Of a stretch of 64,000 bases of DNA, positions 49,185 to 57,903 are shown piece by piece (position 1 is the first letter of the stretch; the number at the start of each line of letters is the position of its first letter). The notes under the pieces are model-generated. The model had not been told where the DNA came from. It ran no database searches and saw only the letters and a list, made by a program, of their open reading frames with translations. The DNA is from Palsa-504 sp963834685 (GTDB taxonomy: Bacteria; Actinomycetota; Actinomycetes; Streptosporangiales; Streptosporangiaceae): contig CAWICW010000010.1 of the NCBI GenBank assembly GCA_963834685.1, positions 62,001-126,000 of the forward strand, read 5' to 3'. A program made the position numbers and the translations under genes.

Positions 49185-50384
49185 ATGTCGGGCCATCAGG
49201 TATTCACGTCCAGGCTGAAGGGCCGTCCGCTGGTGGACAGCGAGGGCCTGACCATCGGCCGGATCCGCGACGTCGTGATCCTGCCCGGCGCCGCGAAGGA
49301 ACCGCCCCGGGCGCTGGGCCTGGTCGTGACGTTGCAGCGGCGCCGCATCTTCGTCAACCTCGGGCAGATCGCGGAGATCTCCGTCGAAGGCGCCCACCTG
49401 CACGGAGGTTCGGTCGAGCTGGACCGCTTCACCCGCCGGACCGGGGAGATCCTAGCCTCGGAGCTGTACGGGCAGCACGTCACGGACGGGAGCGTCGTCG
49501 ACGTGGCCATCTGCCCGACCGAGCAGAAGCGGATCGGCTGGGAGGTCTCCGCGCTGGCCGTCTCGCGGGGCCGGAGCCTGCTGCACCGCGCCGCGGAGAT
49601 CGTGTCCTGGGACCAGTACCCGGAGCTGTTCAAGACCGACCCGCTGACCGAACAGCTAGCTGAGCTGCGCGAACTGCAGCCGGCGGACCTGGCCACGGCC
49701 GTCGAGGGCCTGCCGCCCAGCCGCCGCGACCAGATCGCGGCGGCCCTGGACGACGAGCAACTGGCCGACCTGCTGGAGGAGATGCCCGAGCAGGACCAGA
49801 TCCGGCTGCTGGCCAGCCTCGGGCTGGAGCGCAGCGCCGACGTGGTGGAAGAGATGCAGCCGGACGACGCCGCGGACCTGCTCGCGGAGATGTCACCCGA
49901 GCAGCGCGAACGGGTGCTGACCGCGATGGAGTCGGTCCAGGCCGCGGACCTGCGGCGGCTGCTGCGGTACAACCCGACGACGGCCGGCGGGCTGATGACC
50001 TCCGAGCCTCTCATCGTCACCCCGGACACGCCGGTCGCCGAGGTGCTGGCGCGGATCAGGAACCCGGACACGCCGATCACCGCGGCCGCGCAGGTGTACG
50101 TGTGCGAGCCGCCCATGGTGACGCCGACCGGCCGTTACCTCGGTACCGTGGGGTTCCAGCGGCTGCTGCGCCGGGCCCCGTCCGTCCTGGTCGGCCAGTG
50201 TATCGAGGCGCGCATCTTCGTCCGGCCGGACCTGCCCGAACGCGATCTGGCGGCCCGGATCGCGGCCTACAACCTGGTCAGCGTGGCGGTGTGCGACGAG
50301 GACGGCCACCTGGTCGGCGCGGTGACCGTGGACGATGTGCTGGATCACCTGCTGCCCGCGGACTGGCGGAGAACGGGAGCCTGA
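49185..50384 (+). CDS. Cytoplasmic PRC-like/MgtE-N/CBS domain protein
   Basis: A 399-residue protein without membrane segments. The N-terminal ~150 residues form PRC-barrel-like repeats (LVDSEGLTIGRIRDVVILPG, VDVAICPTEQKRIGWEV). Residues ~160-285 are an MgtE N-domain (ALDDEQLADLLEEMPEQDQI, MQPDDAADLLAEMSPEQRE), and a CBS pair follows (PTTAGGLMTSEPLIVTPDTP, VSVAVCDEDGHLVGAVTVDD). Full MgtE magnesium channels carry a membrane domain after the CBS pair, which is absent. Such soluble versions are common in actinobacteria next to DUF1003 genes, as here. Possibly a sensor or partner in metal homeostasis. ATG 49185 follows GAGGAGGAG. Confidence 0.82.
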   Translation: MSGHQVFTSRLKGRPLVDSEGLTIGRIRDVVILPGAAKEPPRALGLVVTLQRRRIFVNLGQIAEISVEGAHLHGGSVELDRFTRRTGEILASELYGQHVTDGSVVDVAICPTEQKRIGWEVSALAVSRGRSLLHRAAEIVSWDQYPELFKTDPLTEQLAELRELQPADLATAVEGLPPSRRDQIAAALDDEQLADLLEEMPEQDQIRLLASLGLERSADVVEEMQPDDAADLLAEMSPEQRERVLTAMESVQAADLRRLLRYNPTTAGGLMTSEPLIVTPDTPVAEVLARIRNPDTPITAAAQVYVCEPPMVTPTGRYLGTVGFQRLLRRAPSVLVGQCIEARIFVRPDLPERDLAARIAAYNLVSVAVCDEDGHLVGAVTVDDVLDHLLPADWRRTGA

Positions 50385-50385
50385 G

Positions 50386-50919
50386 ATGTCACGGATGACC
50401 CTGCGCCGTCTCAGCGAGCGGGCCGACCTGTCCGTTCCGCGCGGCTCCCCGCAGATGGGCGCACGCTATGACGCCGACGCGTTCGGGCGGTTCGCGGAGG
50501 GGATGGCACGGTTCCTCGGTACCGGGCGATTCATCGTCGGCCAGACCGTGCTCGTGGTCGCCTGGATCATCCTCAACACCGTGGGCGCCATCAAACACTG
50601 GGATCCGTACCCGTTCATCCTGCTCAACCTGGCCTTCTCGACCCAGGCGGCCTACGCCGCGCCGCTGATCCTGCTGGCCCAGAACCGGCAGGACGACCGG
50701 GACCGGGCGAACATCGATCGCGACCGGGAGGTGGCGGCGCGGACCCAGGCCGACACCGAGTTCCTGGCCCGCGAGATCGCCGCTGTCCGGCTGGCGCTGG
50801 CCGACGTGGTGACCACGCAGGACCTGGAGGATTCGATGACCAAGCTGACTAAGCTGGTCGTCGACCAGTCGCCCCAGGTCCCGCCCGGGCTCCAGACGAC
50901 GCCGGACGGGCAGGCGTAA
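50386..50919 (+). CDS. DUF1003 membrane protein
   Basis: A 177-residue protein with two adjacent membrane segments (FIVGQTVLVVAWIILNTVGA and FILLNLAFSTQAAYAAPLIL), separated by a short KHWDPYP turn, followed by QNRQDDRDRANIDRD, a signature of DUF1003, and an amphipathic helix. It begins one base after the MgtE-N/CBS stop. The family's function is unknown; the pairing suggests a two-protein metal or stress system. Confidence 0.85.
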   Translation: MSRMTLRRLSERADLSVPRGSPQMGARYDADAFGRFAEGMARFLGTGRFIVGQTVLVVAWIILNTVGAIKHWDPYPFILLNLAFSTQAAYAAPLILLAQNRQDDRDRANIDRDREVAARTQADTEFLAREIAAVRLALADVVTTQDLEDSMTKLTKLVVDQSPQVPPGLQTTPDGQA

Positions 50920-50990
50920 CGCGCACCGCAGGCGCCCGCCGAGCCGGATAAGGGCCGGTCCCGCAGAACTTGGCGGGTCGCCGCCGGTGG

Positions 50991-51767
50991 TCAGGTGGCG
51001 GAAGGCCGGCCCGAGCGGAACGCGGGATGGAAATTCTGGTGCACCACGGATACCGCGAGGTCCGTGAGCTTGAGGTTGTGGTCGCGGGAGTACAGCCGCA
51101 GCGAGTCGAACGCCGCCTCCATGGACATCCCGTTGCGCTCGGCGAGCACGCCTTTGGCCTGCTCGATCACGACCCGGCTGTTGAGCGCGCGCTGCAGGTG
51201 CTCGGCCAGCATGGTGCTGCGCTGAGCGGAGCGTTGCTGCAGGATGCCGATCGTGGCCACGTCCGCCAGCGCCTGGGCCAGCCGCTGGTCCTCCGGGGAC
51301 ACCGGGCCGGCGCGTTCGCCGAATAGGTTGAGCCCGCCGATCGTCTGCTCGCGCAGCCGCAGCGGAAGGGCCGCGACCGACCGGAATCCGGCCTCGAGCG
51401 CGAACGAGGCGAACAGCGGCCAGCGCCCGCGGTCAGCGTCCAGATCGCCGCTGACGACCGCCGCACCGGTGCGGACGCACTCCAGGCACGGTCCCTGGTC
51501 GTTCTGCAACTGGAAGATCTCCAGCAGCCGCATTTCCTCACTTGAGGACGCTACGACGGCGAGGTGGCCCTGCTGGTCGCGGAGCAGCAGCCCGGCGGCG
51601 GTGACGCCAAGCAGGCGGACACACGCCGCGGCCAGCCGGTCGAGCAAGTCGACGATGTCGTAGTCTTCGACGAGGCTGTCCGCGAGCATCACGAACGTGT
51701 CGGCCAGTTCCTGCTCGCGGCTGGTGGCGACGTCAGATGAGCCGACTGGTCCGTTAGCCGTGGTCAT
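50991..51767 (-). CDS. GAF-ANTAR domain regulator
   Basis: A 258-residue protein: an N-terminal GAF sensor domain (about 25-165; LLRDQQGHLAVVASSSEEM, DQGPCLECVRTGAAVV, VAALPLRLREQTIGGLNLF) and a C-terminal ANTAR RNA-binding helix bundle (LQRALNSRVVIEQAKGVLAE, AFDSLRLYSRDHNLKL). ANTAR proteins bind dual-hexaloop RNA hairpins to prevent termination. It overlaps the upstream GAF-ANTAR gene by 4 bases, so a pair is made together. Confidence 0.88.
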   Translation of the reverse strand: MTTANGPVGSSDVATSREQELADTFVMLADSLVEDYDIVDLLDRLAAACVRLLGVTAAGLLLRDQQGHLAVVASSSEEMRLLEIFQLQNDQGPCLECVRTGAAVVSGDLDADRGRWPLFASFALEAGFRSVAALPLRLREQTIGGLNLFGERAGPVSPEDQRLAQALADVATIGILQQRSAQRSTMLAEHLQRALNSRVVIEQAKGVLAERNGMSMEAAFDSLRLYSRDHNLKLTDLAVSVVHQNFHPAFRSGRPSAT

Positions 51768-52471
51768 CGGTCCTCCAAAGGAAAGCGCAGGCGGCGCTCG
51801 ACCACGTCCCGGGCGACATCCGCGACGGGCCGGCCGACGGCGAAGGCGTGAGCGCGCAACAACAAGAAGGCCTCCTCGATCGTCACGCCGGCCTGGATCA
51901 TCACCATGCCGCTGGCCTGGTGCACCTGCAGCTGGTAGGCGGCCCGGCCCTCGGTGCTGTCGGCGAACGAACTGGCCGAGCCGGTGTCCAGTTGCAGCAG
52001 CGCGGCGGCGGCGGCGTCGGCGGCGGTCAAGGCCGCGGAGAGCTGATCTGTGGTCAAGGTTCCGGGAACGTCGCGGTAGAGATCGAGGGCGCCGACGCTG
52101 ACGACGCCGACCCGCAGCGGCAACGCGAATATCGCCCGGACCCCGGCGGCCGCGATGCCCTCCATGAACGCGGGCCAGCGCTCGGCCGCCGCGCCACCGG
52201 GCCCGTGCAGGTCAGCGACCAGGACCGGCACGCCGCTCGTGACCGCCTCGATGCATACGCCCTCGCCGAGAGTGAACTGAAGATCCTCGATCCGGGCGGA
52301 CACTTCATCGGTGGCACAGACGACACCTCGATTACCGGTAGCCGTCACCATCGACATGCCAGCGCCAGTAACTCCTAGTAGCTGCGAACAGAGCTGGCAG
52401 ATATGCCTCGATCGTTCGGCGCCCTCGATCGGTCCCTCCGCCAGCATGCGCGCCCAGCCTGACAGGCTCAC
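51764..52471 (-). CDS. GAF-ANTAR domain regulator
   Basis: A 235-residue GAF-ANTAR protein. GAF part: LLGVTGAGMSMVTATGNRGV, FTLGEGVCIEAVTSGVPVLV, IFALPLRVGVVSVGALDLY. ANTAR part: LQVHQASGMVMIQAGVTIEE, AFLLLRAHAFAVGRPV. GEGVC and the cysteine could bind a cofactor or sense redox state; that is guesswork. First gene of the two-gene minus-strand unit with 50991-51767. Confidence 0.85.
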   Translation of the reverse strand: MSLSGWARMLAEGPIEGAERSRHICQLCSQLLGVTGAGMSMVTATGNRGVVCATDEVSARIEDLQFTLGEGVCIEAVTSGVPVLVADLHGPGGAAAERWPAFMEGIAAAGVRAIFALPLRVGVVSVGALDLYRDVPGTLTTDQLSAALTAADAAAAALLQLDTGSASSFADSTEGRAAYQLQVHQASGMVMIQAGVTIEEAFLLLRAHAFAVGRPVADVARDVVERRLRFPLEDR

Positions 52472-52908
52472 CGCAACCAGGCCTTGATGGCGTTCTGGTC
52501 ATGTGGCAGCCGGTAAGGGGGCGGCGGGGCCGGGTGTCCCGCAGGAGCCTTCATCACGAGCCACTTCCCCACGTCGGCCGGGCGATCTCAGCAGAACCAG
52601 CATGGACCAGCGGCCGCTGGAAGGCGAGTCCGACGGCTAACCGGGCGCACCCGAGCATTTCACGCCATCCCCAGCGTGGCTAGCCGCGCCGGACCGCGAC
52701 CGCGGTGAGCGACCGGGCGGTGCGGACCGCGCTCGCCACGGCCTCGGCCGGGGCCAGCCCGCACAGGTGGCCGGCCTGAGCTGCTACCGCCCGGACGCCG
52801 TCGGCGGAGCTGATCACCGAGCTGATGACCCGGTACGCCACCGAGCCCGCTACGGCCGCGGGAGGTTAACCCGGGCCCGGATGGGGAGGGAAGCGGCCGG
52901 GAGGTCGC
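52472..52908. other. Intergenic region with only a doubtful short ORF
   Basis: The 437 bases between the GAF-ANTAR pair and the C45-type gene contain no recognised gene. A minus-strand GTG at 52841 gives 53 codons to TAG 52680 (VAYRVISSVISSADGVRAVA then APAEAVASAVRTARSL), with codon composition typical of the genome. It might be a small protein or the tail of a lost gene. No repeats were seen. Confidence 0.35.
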
Positions 52909-54069
52909 ATGACACCGGACAAGGACGGCACGAGCCGGGTGGCTATGCCCGCCAGCTGGCAGGACTGGCAGCGGTGGGTTCAGGACGTGGACTGGTCGGA
53001 CTGGCGCGGCTGGCTGGCCCGGGTCGCCGCCACCGACTGGGCCGGCGGGCCGGCGCCCGCCGTCCCGTGGCCGCAGGCGCCCGCGGCGGGCGAAATCTCG
53101 CTGGCCATGGGGGCCTTCGCCGAAGACGAACCCGGCGACCGGATCCGCGACCACCTGGCGGCGACCTGGCCCGCGTTCTCACGGTGGTGGCGGGAGGGCG
53201 CGAACGCCCGTCCGACCGCGGCCCAAGCCCGGGCCCGGCTCGAGGAGCACATGCCCGAACTCGTGCTGGCCTGGCAGCGGCTGACCGCCATGGTGGAGGG
53301 ATCCGGGGCGGCCGACGCGGGGCCGGCCCTGGCCCTGTGGAATCCGCCGCCCTTCCTCACCGGGTGCTCGCAGGCGGCGGTCCTGGACGGCGGGCCGGCG
53401 CTGATCCGCAACTACGACTGGGACTACCGCCTGTTCGACGCGGTGGTGGCCAGGACCGCGTACACCGGCCGCCGGGTGCTCGGCGTGCTGGACTGCCTGT
53501 GGGGCCTGCTGGACGGGGTGAACGACGCGGGCCTCGCCGTCTCGCTGACCTTCGGGGGACGGCCGCAGGTCGGCGAGGGGTTCGGGATCCCGCTGGTGAT
53601 CCGGTACGTGCTGGAGACCTGCGCCAGCGCCGAGCAGGCCGTGGCCGCGCTGAGCCGGATCCCGGTCCACATGTCGTACAACGTCACCGTGCTGGACGCC
53701 GCCGGGCAGCGGTCCACCGTGTACCTGGCCCCGGACCGGCCGGCCCGGGTCACCGGCCTGGCCGTGGCCACCAACCATCAGGGCCGGGTGGAATGGGAGC
53801 CCTACGCCGCGGCGATCCGCAGCGTCGAGCGTCAGGAGCACCTGGAGCACCTGCTCGCCGCGGGCGCTGACGCCGCCGAGGTCGTGGCGGCGTGCCTGCG
53901 GTCGCCGTTGTACGCCACGCGCTTCCACGAGGGCTTCGGGACCCTGTACACCGCCGAGTACCGGCCCGCCGACGGCGTCGCGCGCTACTACTGGCCGGGC
54001 CGGACCTGGTCTCAGTCGCTGGACGCGTTCGAGGAAGGCGGCATCGAGATCGGCCTGGGCACGCCCTGA
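52909..54069 (+). CDS. C45-family (acyl-CoA:6-APA acyltransferase-like) Ntn hydrolase
   Basis: A 386-residue protein. A Trp-rich N-terminal extension (SWQDWQRWVQDVDWSDWRGW) precedes the Ntn-hydrolase core, whose nucleophile is probably the Cys of LTGCSQAAVLDGG, followed by ALIRNYDWDYRLFD, GLLDGVNDAGLAVSLTFGG and ATNHQGRVEWEP. These match C45-type peptidases/acyltransferases, which cleave or transfer amide-bound acyl groups after self-processing. It starts with ATG 52909 after GGGAGGTCGC. No neighbour hints at the substrate. Confidence 0.75.
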   Translation: MTPDKDGTSRVAMPASWQDWQRWVQDVDWSDWRGWLARVAATDWAGGPAPAVPWPQAPAAGEISLAMGAFAEDEPGDRIRDHLAATWPAFSRWWREGANARPTAAQARARLEEHMPELVLAWQRLTAMVEGSGAADAGPALALWNPPPFLTGCSQAAVLDGGPALIRNYDWDYRLFDAVVARTAYTGRRVLGVLDCLWGLLDGVNDAGLAVSLTFGGRPQVGEGFGIPLVIRYVLETCASAEQAVAALSRIPVHMSYNVTVLDAAGQRSTVYLAPDRPARVTGLAVATNHQGRVEWEPYAAAIRSVERQEHLEHLLAAGADAAEVVAACLRSPLYATRFHEGFGTLYTAEYRPADGVARYYWPGRTWSQSLDAFEEGGIEIGLGTP

Positions 54070-54214
54070 ACGGGATCGTTCAGTCAGGAGGCCCGGACTG
54101 TCGCACCACGCTCCGTTCGGCATAAAAAATCGCTCTGCGGGGGAATCGACTCATCCTGCCAGCCGCGGCCGGCGCCGCCGTCCGCGGGCCGGCCGGGCCG
54201 TGGGTTCAGCGCGG

Positions 54215-54526
54215 TCATGCCTTCCGCCACCGCCAGACGGCCACCGCACCGGCGGCCGCGACGCCGACGGCCACCGCGAGCGGCCAGCGGCGCTGGACCA
54301 GCGGGCTTCGCCGCGTGCGCTCGGGCAGGGCGGTGAGTTCAGCCTTGACCCGTCCGGAGACCTCGGCGGCCCTGGCCTGTGCCCTGGTCTTCACCTCGGC
54401 GGCTTTCCCTTGGACCCGGGCCTTTACGTCGGCCCTGGCGGCCAGTTCCTCCACGGTCGCGCCGAGTTGCTCCCGGGTGTGTTCGATCTCCTGCTCGATC
54501 TCCTGCTGGATTTCAGGTGTGGTCAT
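54215..54526 (-). CDS. DUF3618 family protein
   Basis: A 103-residue protein. The N-terminal helix EIEQEIEHTREQLGATVEEL is the DUF3618 signature, followed by repeated KARVQGKAAEVKTRAQARAA-type amphipathic helix and a C-terminal membrane segment (WPLAVAVGVAAAGAVAVW) with a basic tail. It is co-transcribed with the holin-like gene upstream (4-base overlap), as is usual in actinobacteria. Function unknown, probably envelope stress. Confidence 0.85.
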   Translation of the reverse strand: MTTPEIQQEIEQEIEHTREQLGATVEELAARADVKARVQGKAAEVKTRAQARAAEVSGRVKAELTALPERTRRSPLVQRRWPLAVAVGVAAAGAVAVWRWRKA

Positions 54527-54954
54527 GGGTGCGTCCTGTTCTTGATCTCGTTCCTGATTTCGTCAACATCGGCCTTGACGCTGGCCACGGTTTGCTCGGG
54601 CACCGGAGGCGCGGCCTGCTGCAGCCGCCGTTTGCCCATGAGCGCGGCGCAGCCCGCGGCGGCGAGCAAGGCCCCGCCCACGATGAGCGCGGCCAGCCAC
54701 GCCGCCAGCACGCCGCTGAGCGCGATGATCACGCACGCCAGCAGGCAGCCCACGCCGTAGACGGCCACCACGCCGCTGGCCCCGAACATCCCCGCGCCAA
54801 GCGCGGCCCGTTTGCCCTTGCTGGTCATCTCCAGCTGGGCGAGCTTGAGCTCGTCGCGGATGAGCACGCTGACCTGTTCGGACATCGTCTTGACGAGATC
54901 CCCGGTCGAGTGCTCCTGGTCATGAGATAGCTGAGTCAAGCTTGAACGTTCCAC
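54523..54954 (-). CDS. Actinobacterial holin-superfamily-III-like membrane protein
   Basis: A 143-residue protein with an N-terminal amphipathic region (VSVLIRDELKLAQLEMTSKG, typical of PF07332) and two strong membrane segments (AGMFGASGVVAVYGVGCLLA and LAAWLAALIVGGALLAAAGC). A charged C-terminal tail follows. The family is chromosomal in most actinobacteria and not phage-linked despite the name. Start ATG 54954, upstream of the DUF3618 gene. Confidence 0.82.
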   Translation of the reverse strand: MERSSLTQLSHDQEHSTGDLVKTMSEQVSVLIRDELKLAQLEMTSKGKRAALGAGMFGASGVVAVYGVGCLLACVIIALSGVLAAWLAALIVGGALLAAAGCAALMGKRRLQQAAPPVPEQTVASVKADVDEIRNEIKNRTHP

Positions 54955-55129
54955 CTGGCCGTTCCCCTCCGTCCGCTCCGGTTAGGTTCCGGGCGCCTAC
55001 CCGGGCCGCGGCCGGCCTAACGTGCCCGGGCCGGAAAACTCGATGTAACCGGCCGAGGTCCGGCGGGCGCGGCGCGTCAGCCATAATGCGGCTAAGCCAC
55101 CTAGCCACTTGCGTCACGAGAAGGGTGCC

Positions 55130-55972
55130 ATGAGCGCGCCGCTGCACGTCTCGGACCCGGAGACTCGCTGGACCGTCGCAGACCCGCGTGAGCTGGCGCT
55201 GCGGATCCGCCTGCGGGCGGTGCGGATGGTCGCGCCGCAGGGGTTCGGCTACCTGGGGCAGGCGCTGTCGTCCGCGGAGCAGGTGGCCGCGGTGTTCGCC
55301 GCCGCCCGGCCCGGCGTGGACCGGATCGTCTGCTCGCCGGGACACTACATCATCGGGCCGTTCGCGGCCGCGGCCGAGCTGGGGCTGCTCTCCGAGGGTG
55401 CAGTGGCCGGCTACGGGCAGAACGGCTCGGCGGTCGAGGCCATCGGCACCGAGCGCTCGCCGGTCGTGGACTACACCTGCGGTTCGCTCGGCCAGGGGCT
55501 GTCCGCGGCGCTGGGGTTCGCCCTGGCCGACCGCTTCCGCGGCTCGGACGCGCGGATCTTCACCATGGTCAGCGACGGGGAACTGGAGGAGGGGCAGGTC
55601 TGGGAGGCCGCCCTGTTCGCCGCGCACCACCGGCTGGACCGGCTGGTGGTGCTGCTCGACGCGAACAACTCGCAGGTGGACGGGCCGGTCGATTCGATCA
55701 CCACGCTCGAGCCCATCGCGGCCAAGTGGTCCGCGTTCGGCTGGCGGGTCTTTGATCTCGACGGGCACGACGTGTCGGCGGTCCGCGCCGCGCTGGCCGG
55801 GGCTTCGGCGCGGACCGGACAGCCCAGCGTGCTGGTCTGCCGGACGTCCACCCGGCACGGGCTGGACTGCCTGCCGCCGGACGCGGACGGGCACTTCATC
55901 AAGCTGCCGCCGTCGTTGGCTGCGGCTGCGGTTTCTGAGCTCACCGGGAAGCTGGAGGCGCTGCGTGCGTGA
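55130..55972 (+). CDS. Transketolase-like protein, N-terminal (TPP-binding) half
   Basis: A 280-residue half-transketolase. It has CSPGHYIIGPFAAAAELGLL, CGSLGQGLSAALGFALADRF, and SDGELEEGQVWEAALFAAHH with the GD/E...N metal-TPP motif ending LDANNSQVDG. The second half is the next gene, overlapping by 8 bases. Split transketolases occur in many actinobacteria and act on sugar phosphates or other ketoses. Here the operon continues with a hydroxyacid-type dehydrogenase and a hydrolase-like crotonase, so the substrate may be atypical. ATG 55130 follows AGAAGGG. Confidence 0.87.
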   Translation: MSAPLHVSDPETRWTVADPRELALRIRLRAVRMVAPQGFGYLGQALSSAEQVAAVFAAARPGVDRIVCSPGHYIIGPFAAAAELGLLSEGAVAGYGQNGSAVEAIGTERSPVVDYTCGSLGQGLSAALGFALADRFRGSDARIFTMVSDGELEEGQVWEAALFAAHHRLDRLVVLLDANNSQVDGPVDSITTLEPIAAKWSAFGWRVFDLDGHDVSAVRAALAGASARTGQPSVLVCRTSTRHGLDCLPPDADGHFIKLPPSLAAAAVSELTGKLEALRA

Positions 55973-56975
55973 GCCGCCGTACCGGGTTGAGGTCAAGCCC
56001 TATGGCCGGGCGCTGGTCGAGGCGGCCCGGCACCGCCCCGAGATCTTGTGCCTGTCCGGCGACCTGACCAGGCAGACCGAGGTCGACCTGTTCCAGGCCG
56101 AGTTCCCGGAGCGGTTCATCCACGGCGGCATGGCCGAGGCGAACATGATGAGCATGGCCGGGGCGCTGGCCCGCTGCGGCTACCTCCCGTTCGTGCACAC
56201 CTTCGGGGTCTTCGCCACCCGGCGGCCGTACGACCAGATCGCCAACGCCATCGCCTACCCGAACCTGCCGGTGCGGATCATCGGCTTCATGCCCGGGGTG
56301 TCGACGCCGGGCGGGCCTTCGCACCAGGCCACCAACGACGTCGCGCTGATGCGGGCGCTGCCGAACATGACCGTGGTGGACGTGGCCGACGCGGTCGAGA
56401 CGCGGCAGGTGCCGGCGTTGGTGGCCGACGTGCCGGGGCCGGTGTACGTGCGGCTCAAGCGCGGGGAGATCCCGGTGATCTTCGACGATGCCCATGTGTT
56501 GCGGCTCGGCCAGGCGTCCGTGGTGGTGGCTGGGACGGACGTGGCGCTGTTCGCGAGCGGGATGATGCTCGCGGCGGCACTGGCCGCTTCGCGGGCGCTG
56601 GGCGCGTGCGGCGTGTCGGTGTCGGTGATCAACGTGCCGACGATCAAGCCGCTGGATTCGCCCGCGGTGCTGGCCGCGGCCTCGGCGGCTTCGGTGCGGC
56701 TGGTGGTGACGGCGGAGAACCACTCGATCATCGGGGGCCTGGGCTCGGCCGTGGCCGAGACGATGGCCGAGGCCGGGCTCGGCTGTCCGCTGCGCCGGGT
56801 CGGGCTCCGGGACACCTTCGCGGAGGGAGCGCTGGACGCGCCGTATTTGTTTGAGAGGTACGGGCTGTCGACGACGGCGCTGGTCGAGACGATCTGGTCT
56901 TCTCTCGGTTGTTCTGGCGCGCCGCCGTTGGTGCCTGTTGCGGCCGCCGGCGGCGGTGAGTACTCGCCGGTGTGA
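55965..56975 (+). CDS. Transketolase-like protein, C-terminal half
   Basis: A 336-residue protein with the pyrimidine-binding domain (ILCLSGDLTRQTEVD, HGGMAEANMMSMAGALAR with the TPP-activating Glu, FGVFATRRPYDQI) and the C-terminal domain (VALFASGMMLAAALAASRAL, VVTAENHSIIGGLGSAVAE). GTG 55965 overlaps the first half's stop. The last ~30 residues (SGAPPLVPVAAAGGGEYSPV) look non-conserved. With 55130-55972 it forms one complete enzyme that transfers two-carbon units. Confidence 0.87.
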   Translation: MREPPYRVEVKPYGRALVEAARHRPEILCLSGDLTRQTEVDLFQAEFPERFIHGGMAEANMMSMAGALARCGYLPFVHTFGVFATRRPYDQIANAIAYPNLPVRIIGFMPGVSTPGGPSHQATNDVALMRALPNMTVVDVADAVETRQVPALVADVPGPVYVRLKRGEIPVIFDDAHVLRLGQASVVVAGTDVALFASGMMLAAALAASRALGACGVSVSVINVPTIKPLDSPAVLAAASAASVRLVVTAENHSIIGGLGSAVAETMAEAGLGCPLRRVGLRDTFAEGALDAPYLFERYGLSTTALVETIWSSLGCSGAPPLVPVAAAGGGEYSPV

Positions 56976-57009
56976 CCTTTGGGTTTGTGTCTCTTGTGAG
57001 GAGTTCCGC

Positions 57010-57900
57010 ATGACGGCAAACGTTCGCAACCTGGGCTGGCTGGGTACCGGACGGATGGGCGCGGCGCTGGCCGGACGGCTGATCGAGGCCGGCGAGCCGG
57101 TCACGGTGTGGAACCGGACGGCGTCCAAGACCGGGCCGCTGGTTTCTCGGGGGGCACGGGCCGTCGAGCGGATCAGCGAGCTGGGTTCCTGCGACATCGT
57201 GTTCGTGACGGTGTCCGCCTCGCGGGACCTGGAGGAGGTGATTTTCGGGGACGGGCTGCTCAGCGGGACGTCGCGGCCGGGAATGATCGTGGACTGCTCG
57301 ACCGTGTCCGCTGCGGCCTCGGCCCGGGTCCGGTCTGCGGTGAACACGGCGGGGGTGGACTTCCTGGCCGCGCCGGTCAGCGGCAACCCGCACGTGGTCG
57401 CCGAGGGCGCGGCGTGCATCGTGGCATCCGGGCCGGTCGAGGTGTTCGAGCGAGCCAGGCCGTACCTGGATGTGATGGCCAGGGTCGTGGTCCATGCTGG
57501 CTCGGCGGAACAGAGCCGGCTGGTCAAGCTGTGCCACAACCTGTACCTGGGCATGATGGTCCAGGCGCTGGTCGAGGTGACCAGCCTGGCCGAGAAGGGC
57601 GGCACCGACCGGGCCGCGTTCCTGGAGTTCCTGAACGGCACCGTGCTGGCCTCGGACTGGGTGCGCAAGCGCACGCCGGACCTGGTTTCGCGGGACTGGA
57701 CGCCCACGTTCACCACGGAGCTGCTGCGCAAGGACTTCGACCTGGGGCTGGAGGCGGCGCGGTCACTGGAGGTGCCGCTGCCGGTCGCCGCCGCGGTCCA
57801 CCAGCTCATCCAGTCCGCGATCGGCATCGGGCTGCGCGATTCGGACTTTCTGTCGCTGTACGACCAGCAGGCCCGCGTGGCCGCGCTTGGAGAGGACTGA
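57010..57900 (+). CDS. NAD(P)-dependent beta-hydroxyacid dehydrogenase (3-hydroxyisobutyrate dehydrogenase family)
   Basis: A 296-residue protein: Rossmann motif GWLGTGRMGAALAGRL, FVTVSASRDLEEV, the IVDCSTVSAA strand, substrate loop PVSGNPHVVAEG and the catalytic lysine in KLCHNLYLGMM. Length and motif order fit the family, which oxidises 3-hydroxyacids or reduces semialdehydes. The substrate loop reads SGNP instead of the common SGGxxGA, so specificity probably differs. ATG 57010 is 35 bases after the transketolase half, after GAGGAG. Confidence 0.87.
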   Translation: MTANVRNLGWLGTGRMGAALAGRLIEAGEPVTVWNRTASKTGPLVSRGARAVERISELGSCDIVFVTVSASRDLEEVIFGDGLLSGTSRPGMIVDCSTVSAAASARVRSAVNTAGVDFLAAPVSGNPHVVAEGAACIVASGPVEVFERARPYLDVMARVVVHAGSAEQSRLVKLCHNLYLGMMVQALVEVTSLAEKGGTDRAAFLEFLNGTVLASDWVRKRTPDLVSRDWTPTFTTELLRKDFDLGLEAARSLEVPLPVAAAVHQLIQSAIGIGLRDSDFLSLYDQQARVAALGED

Positions 57901-57903
57901 CTC

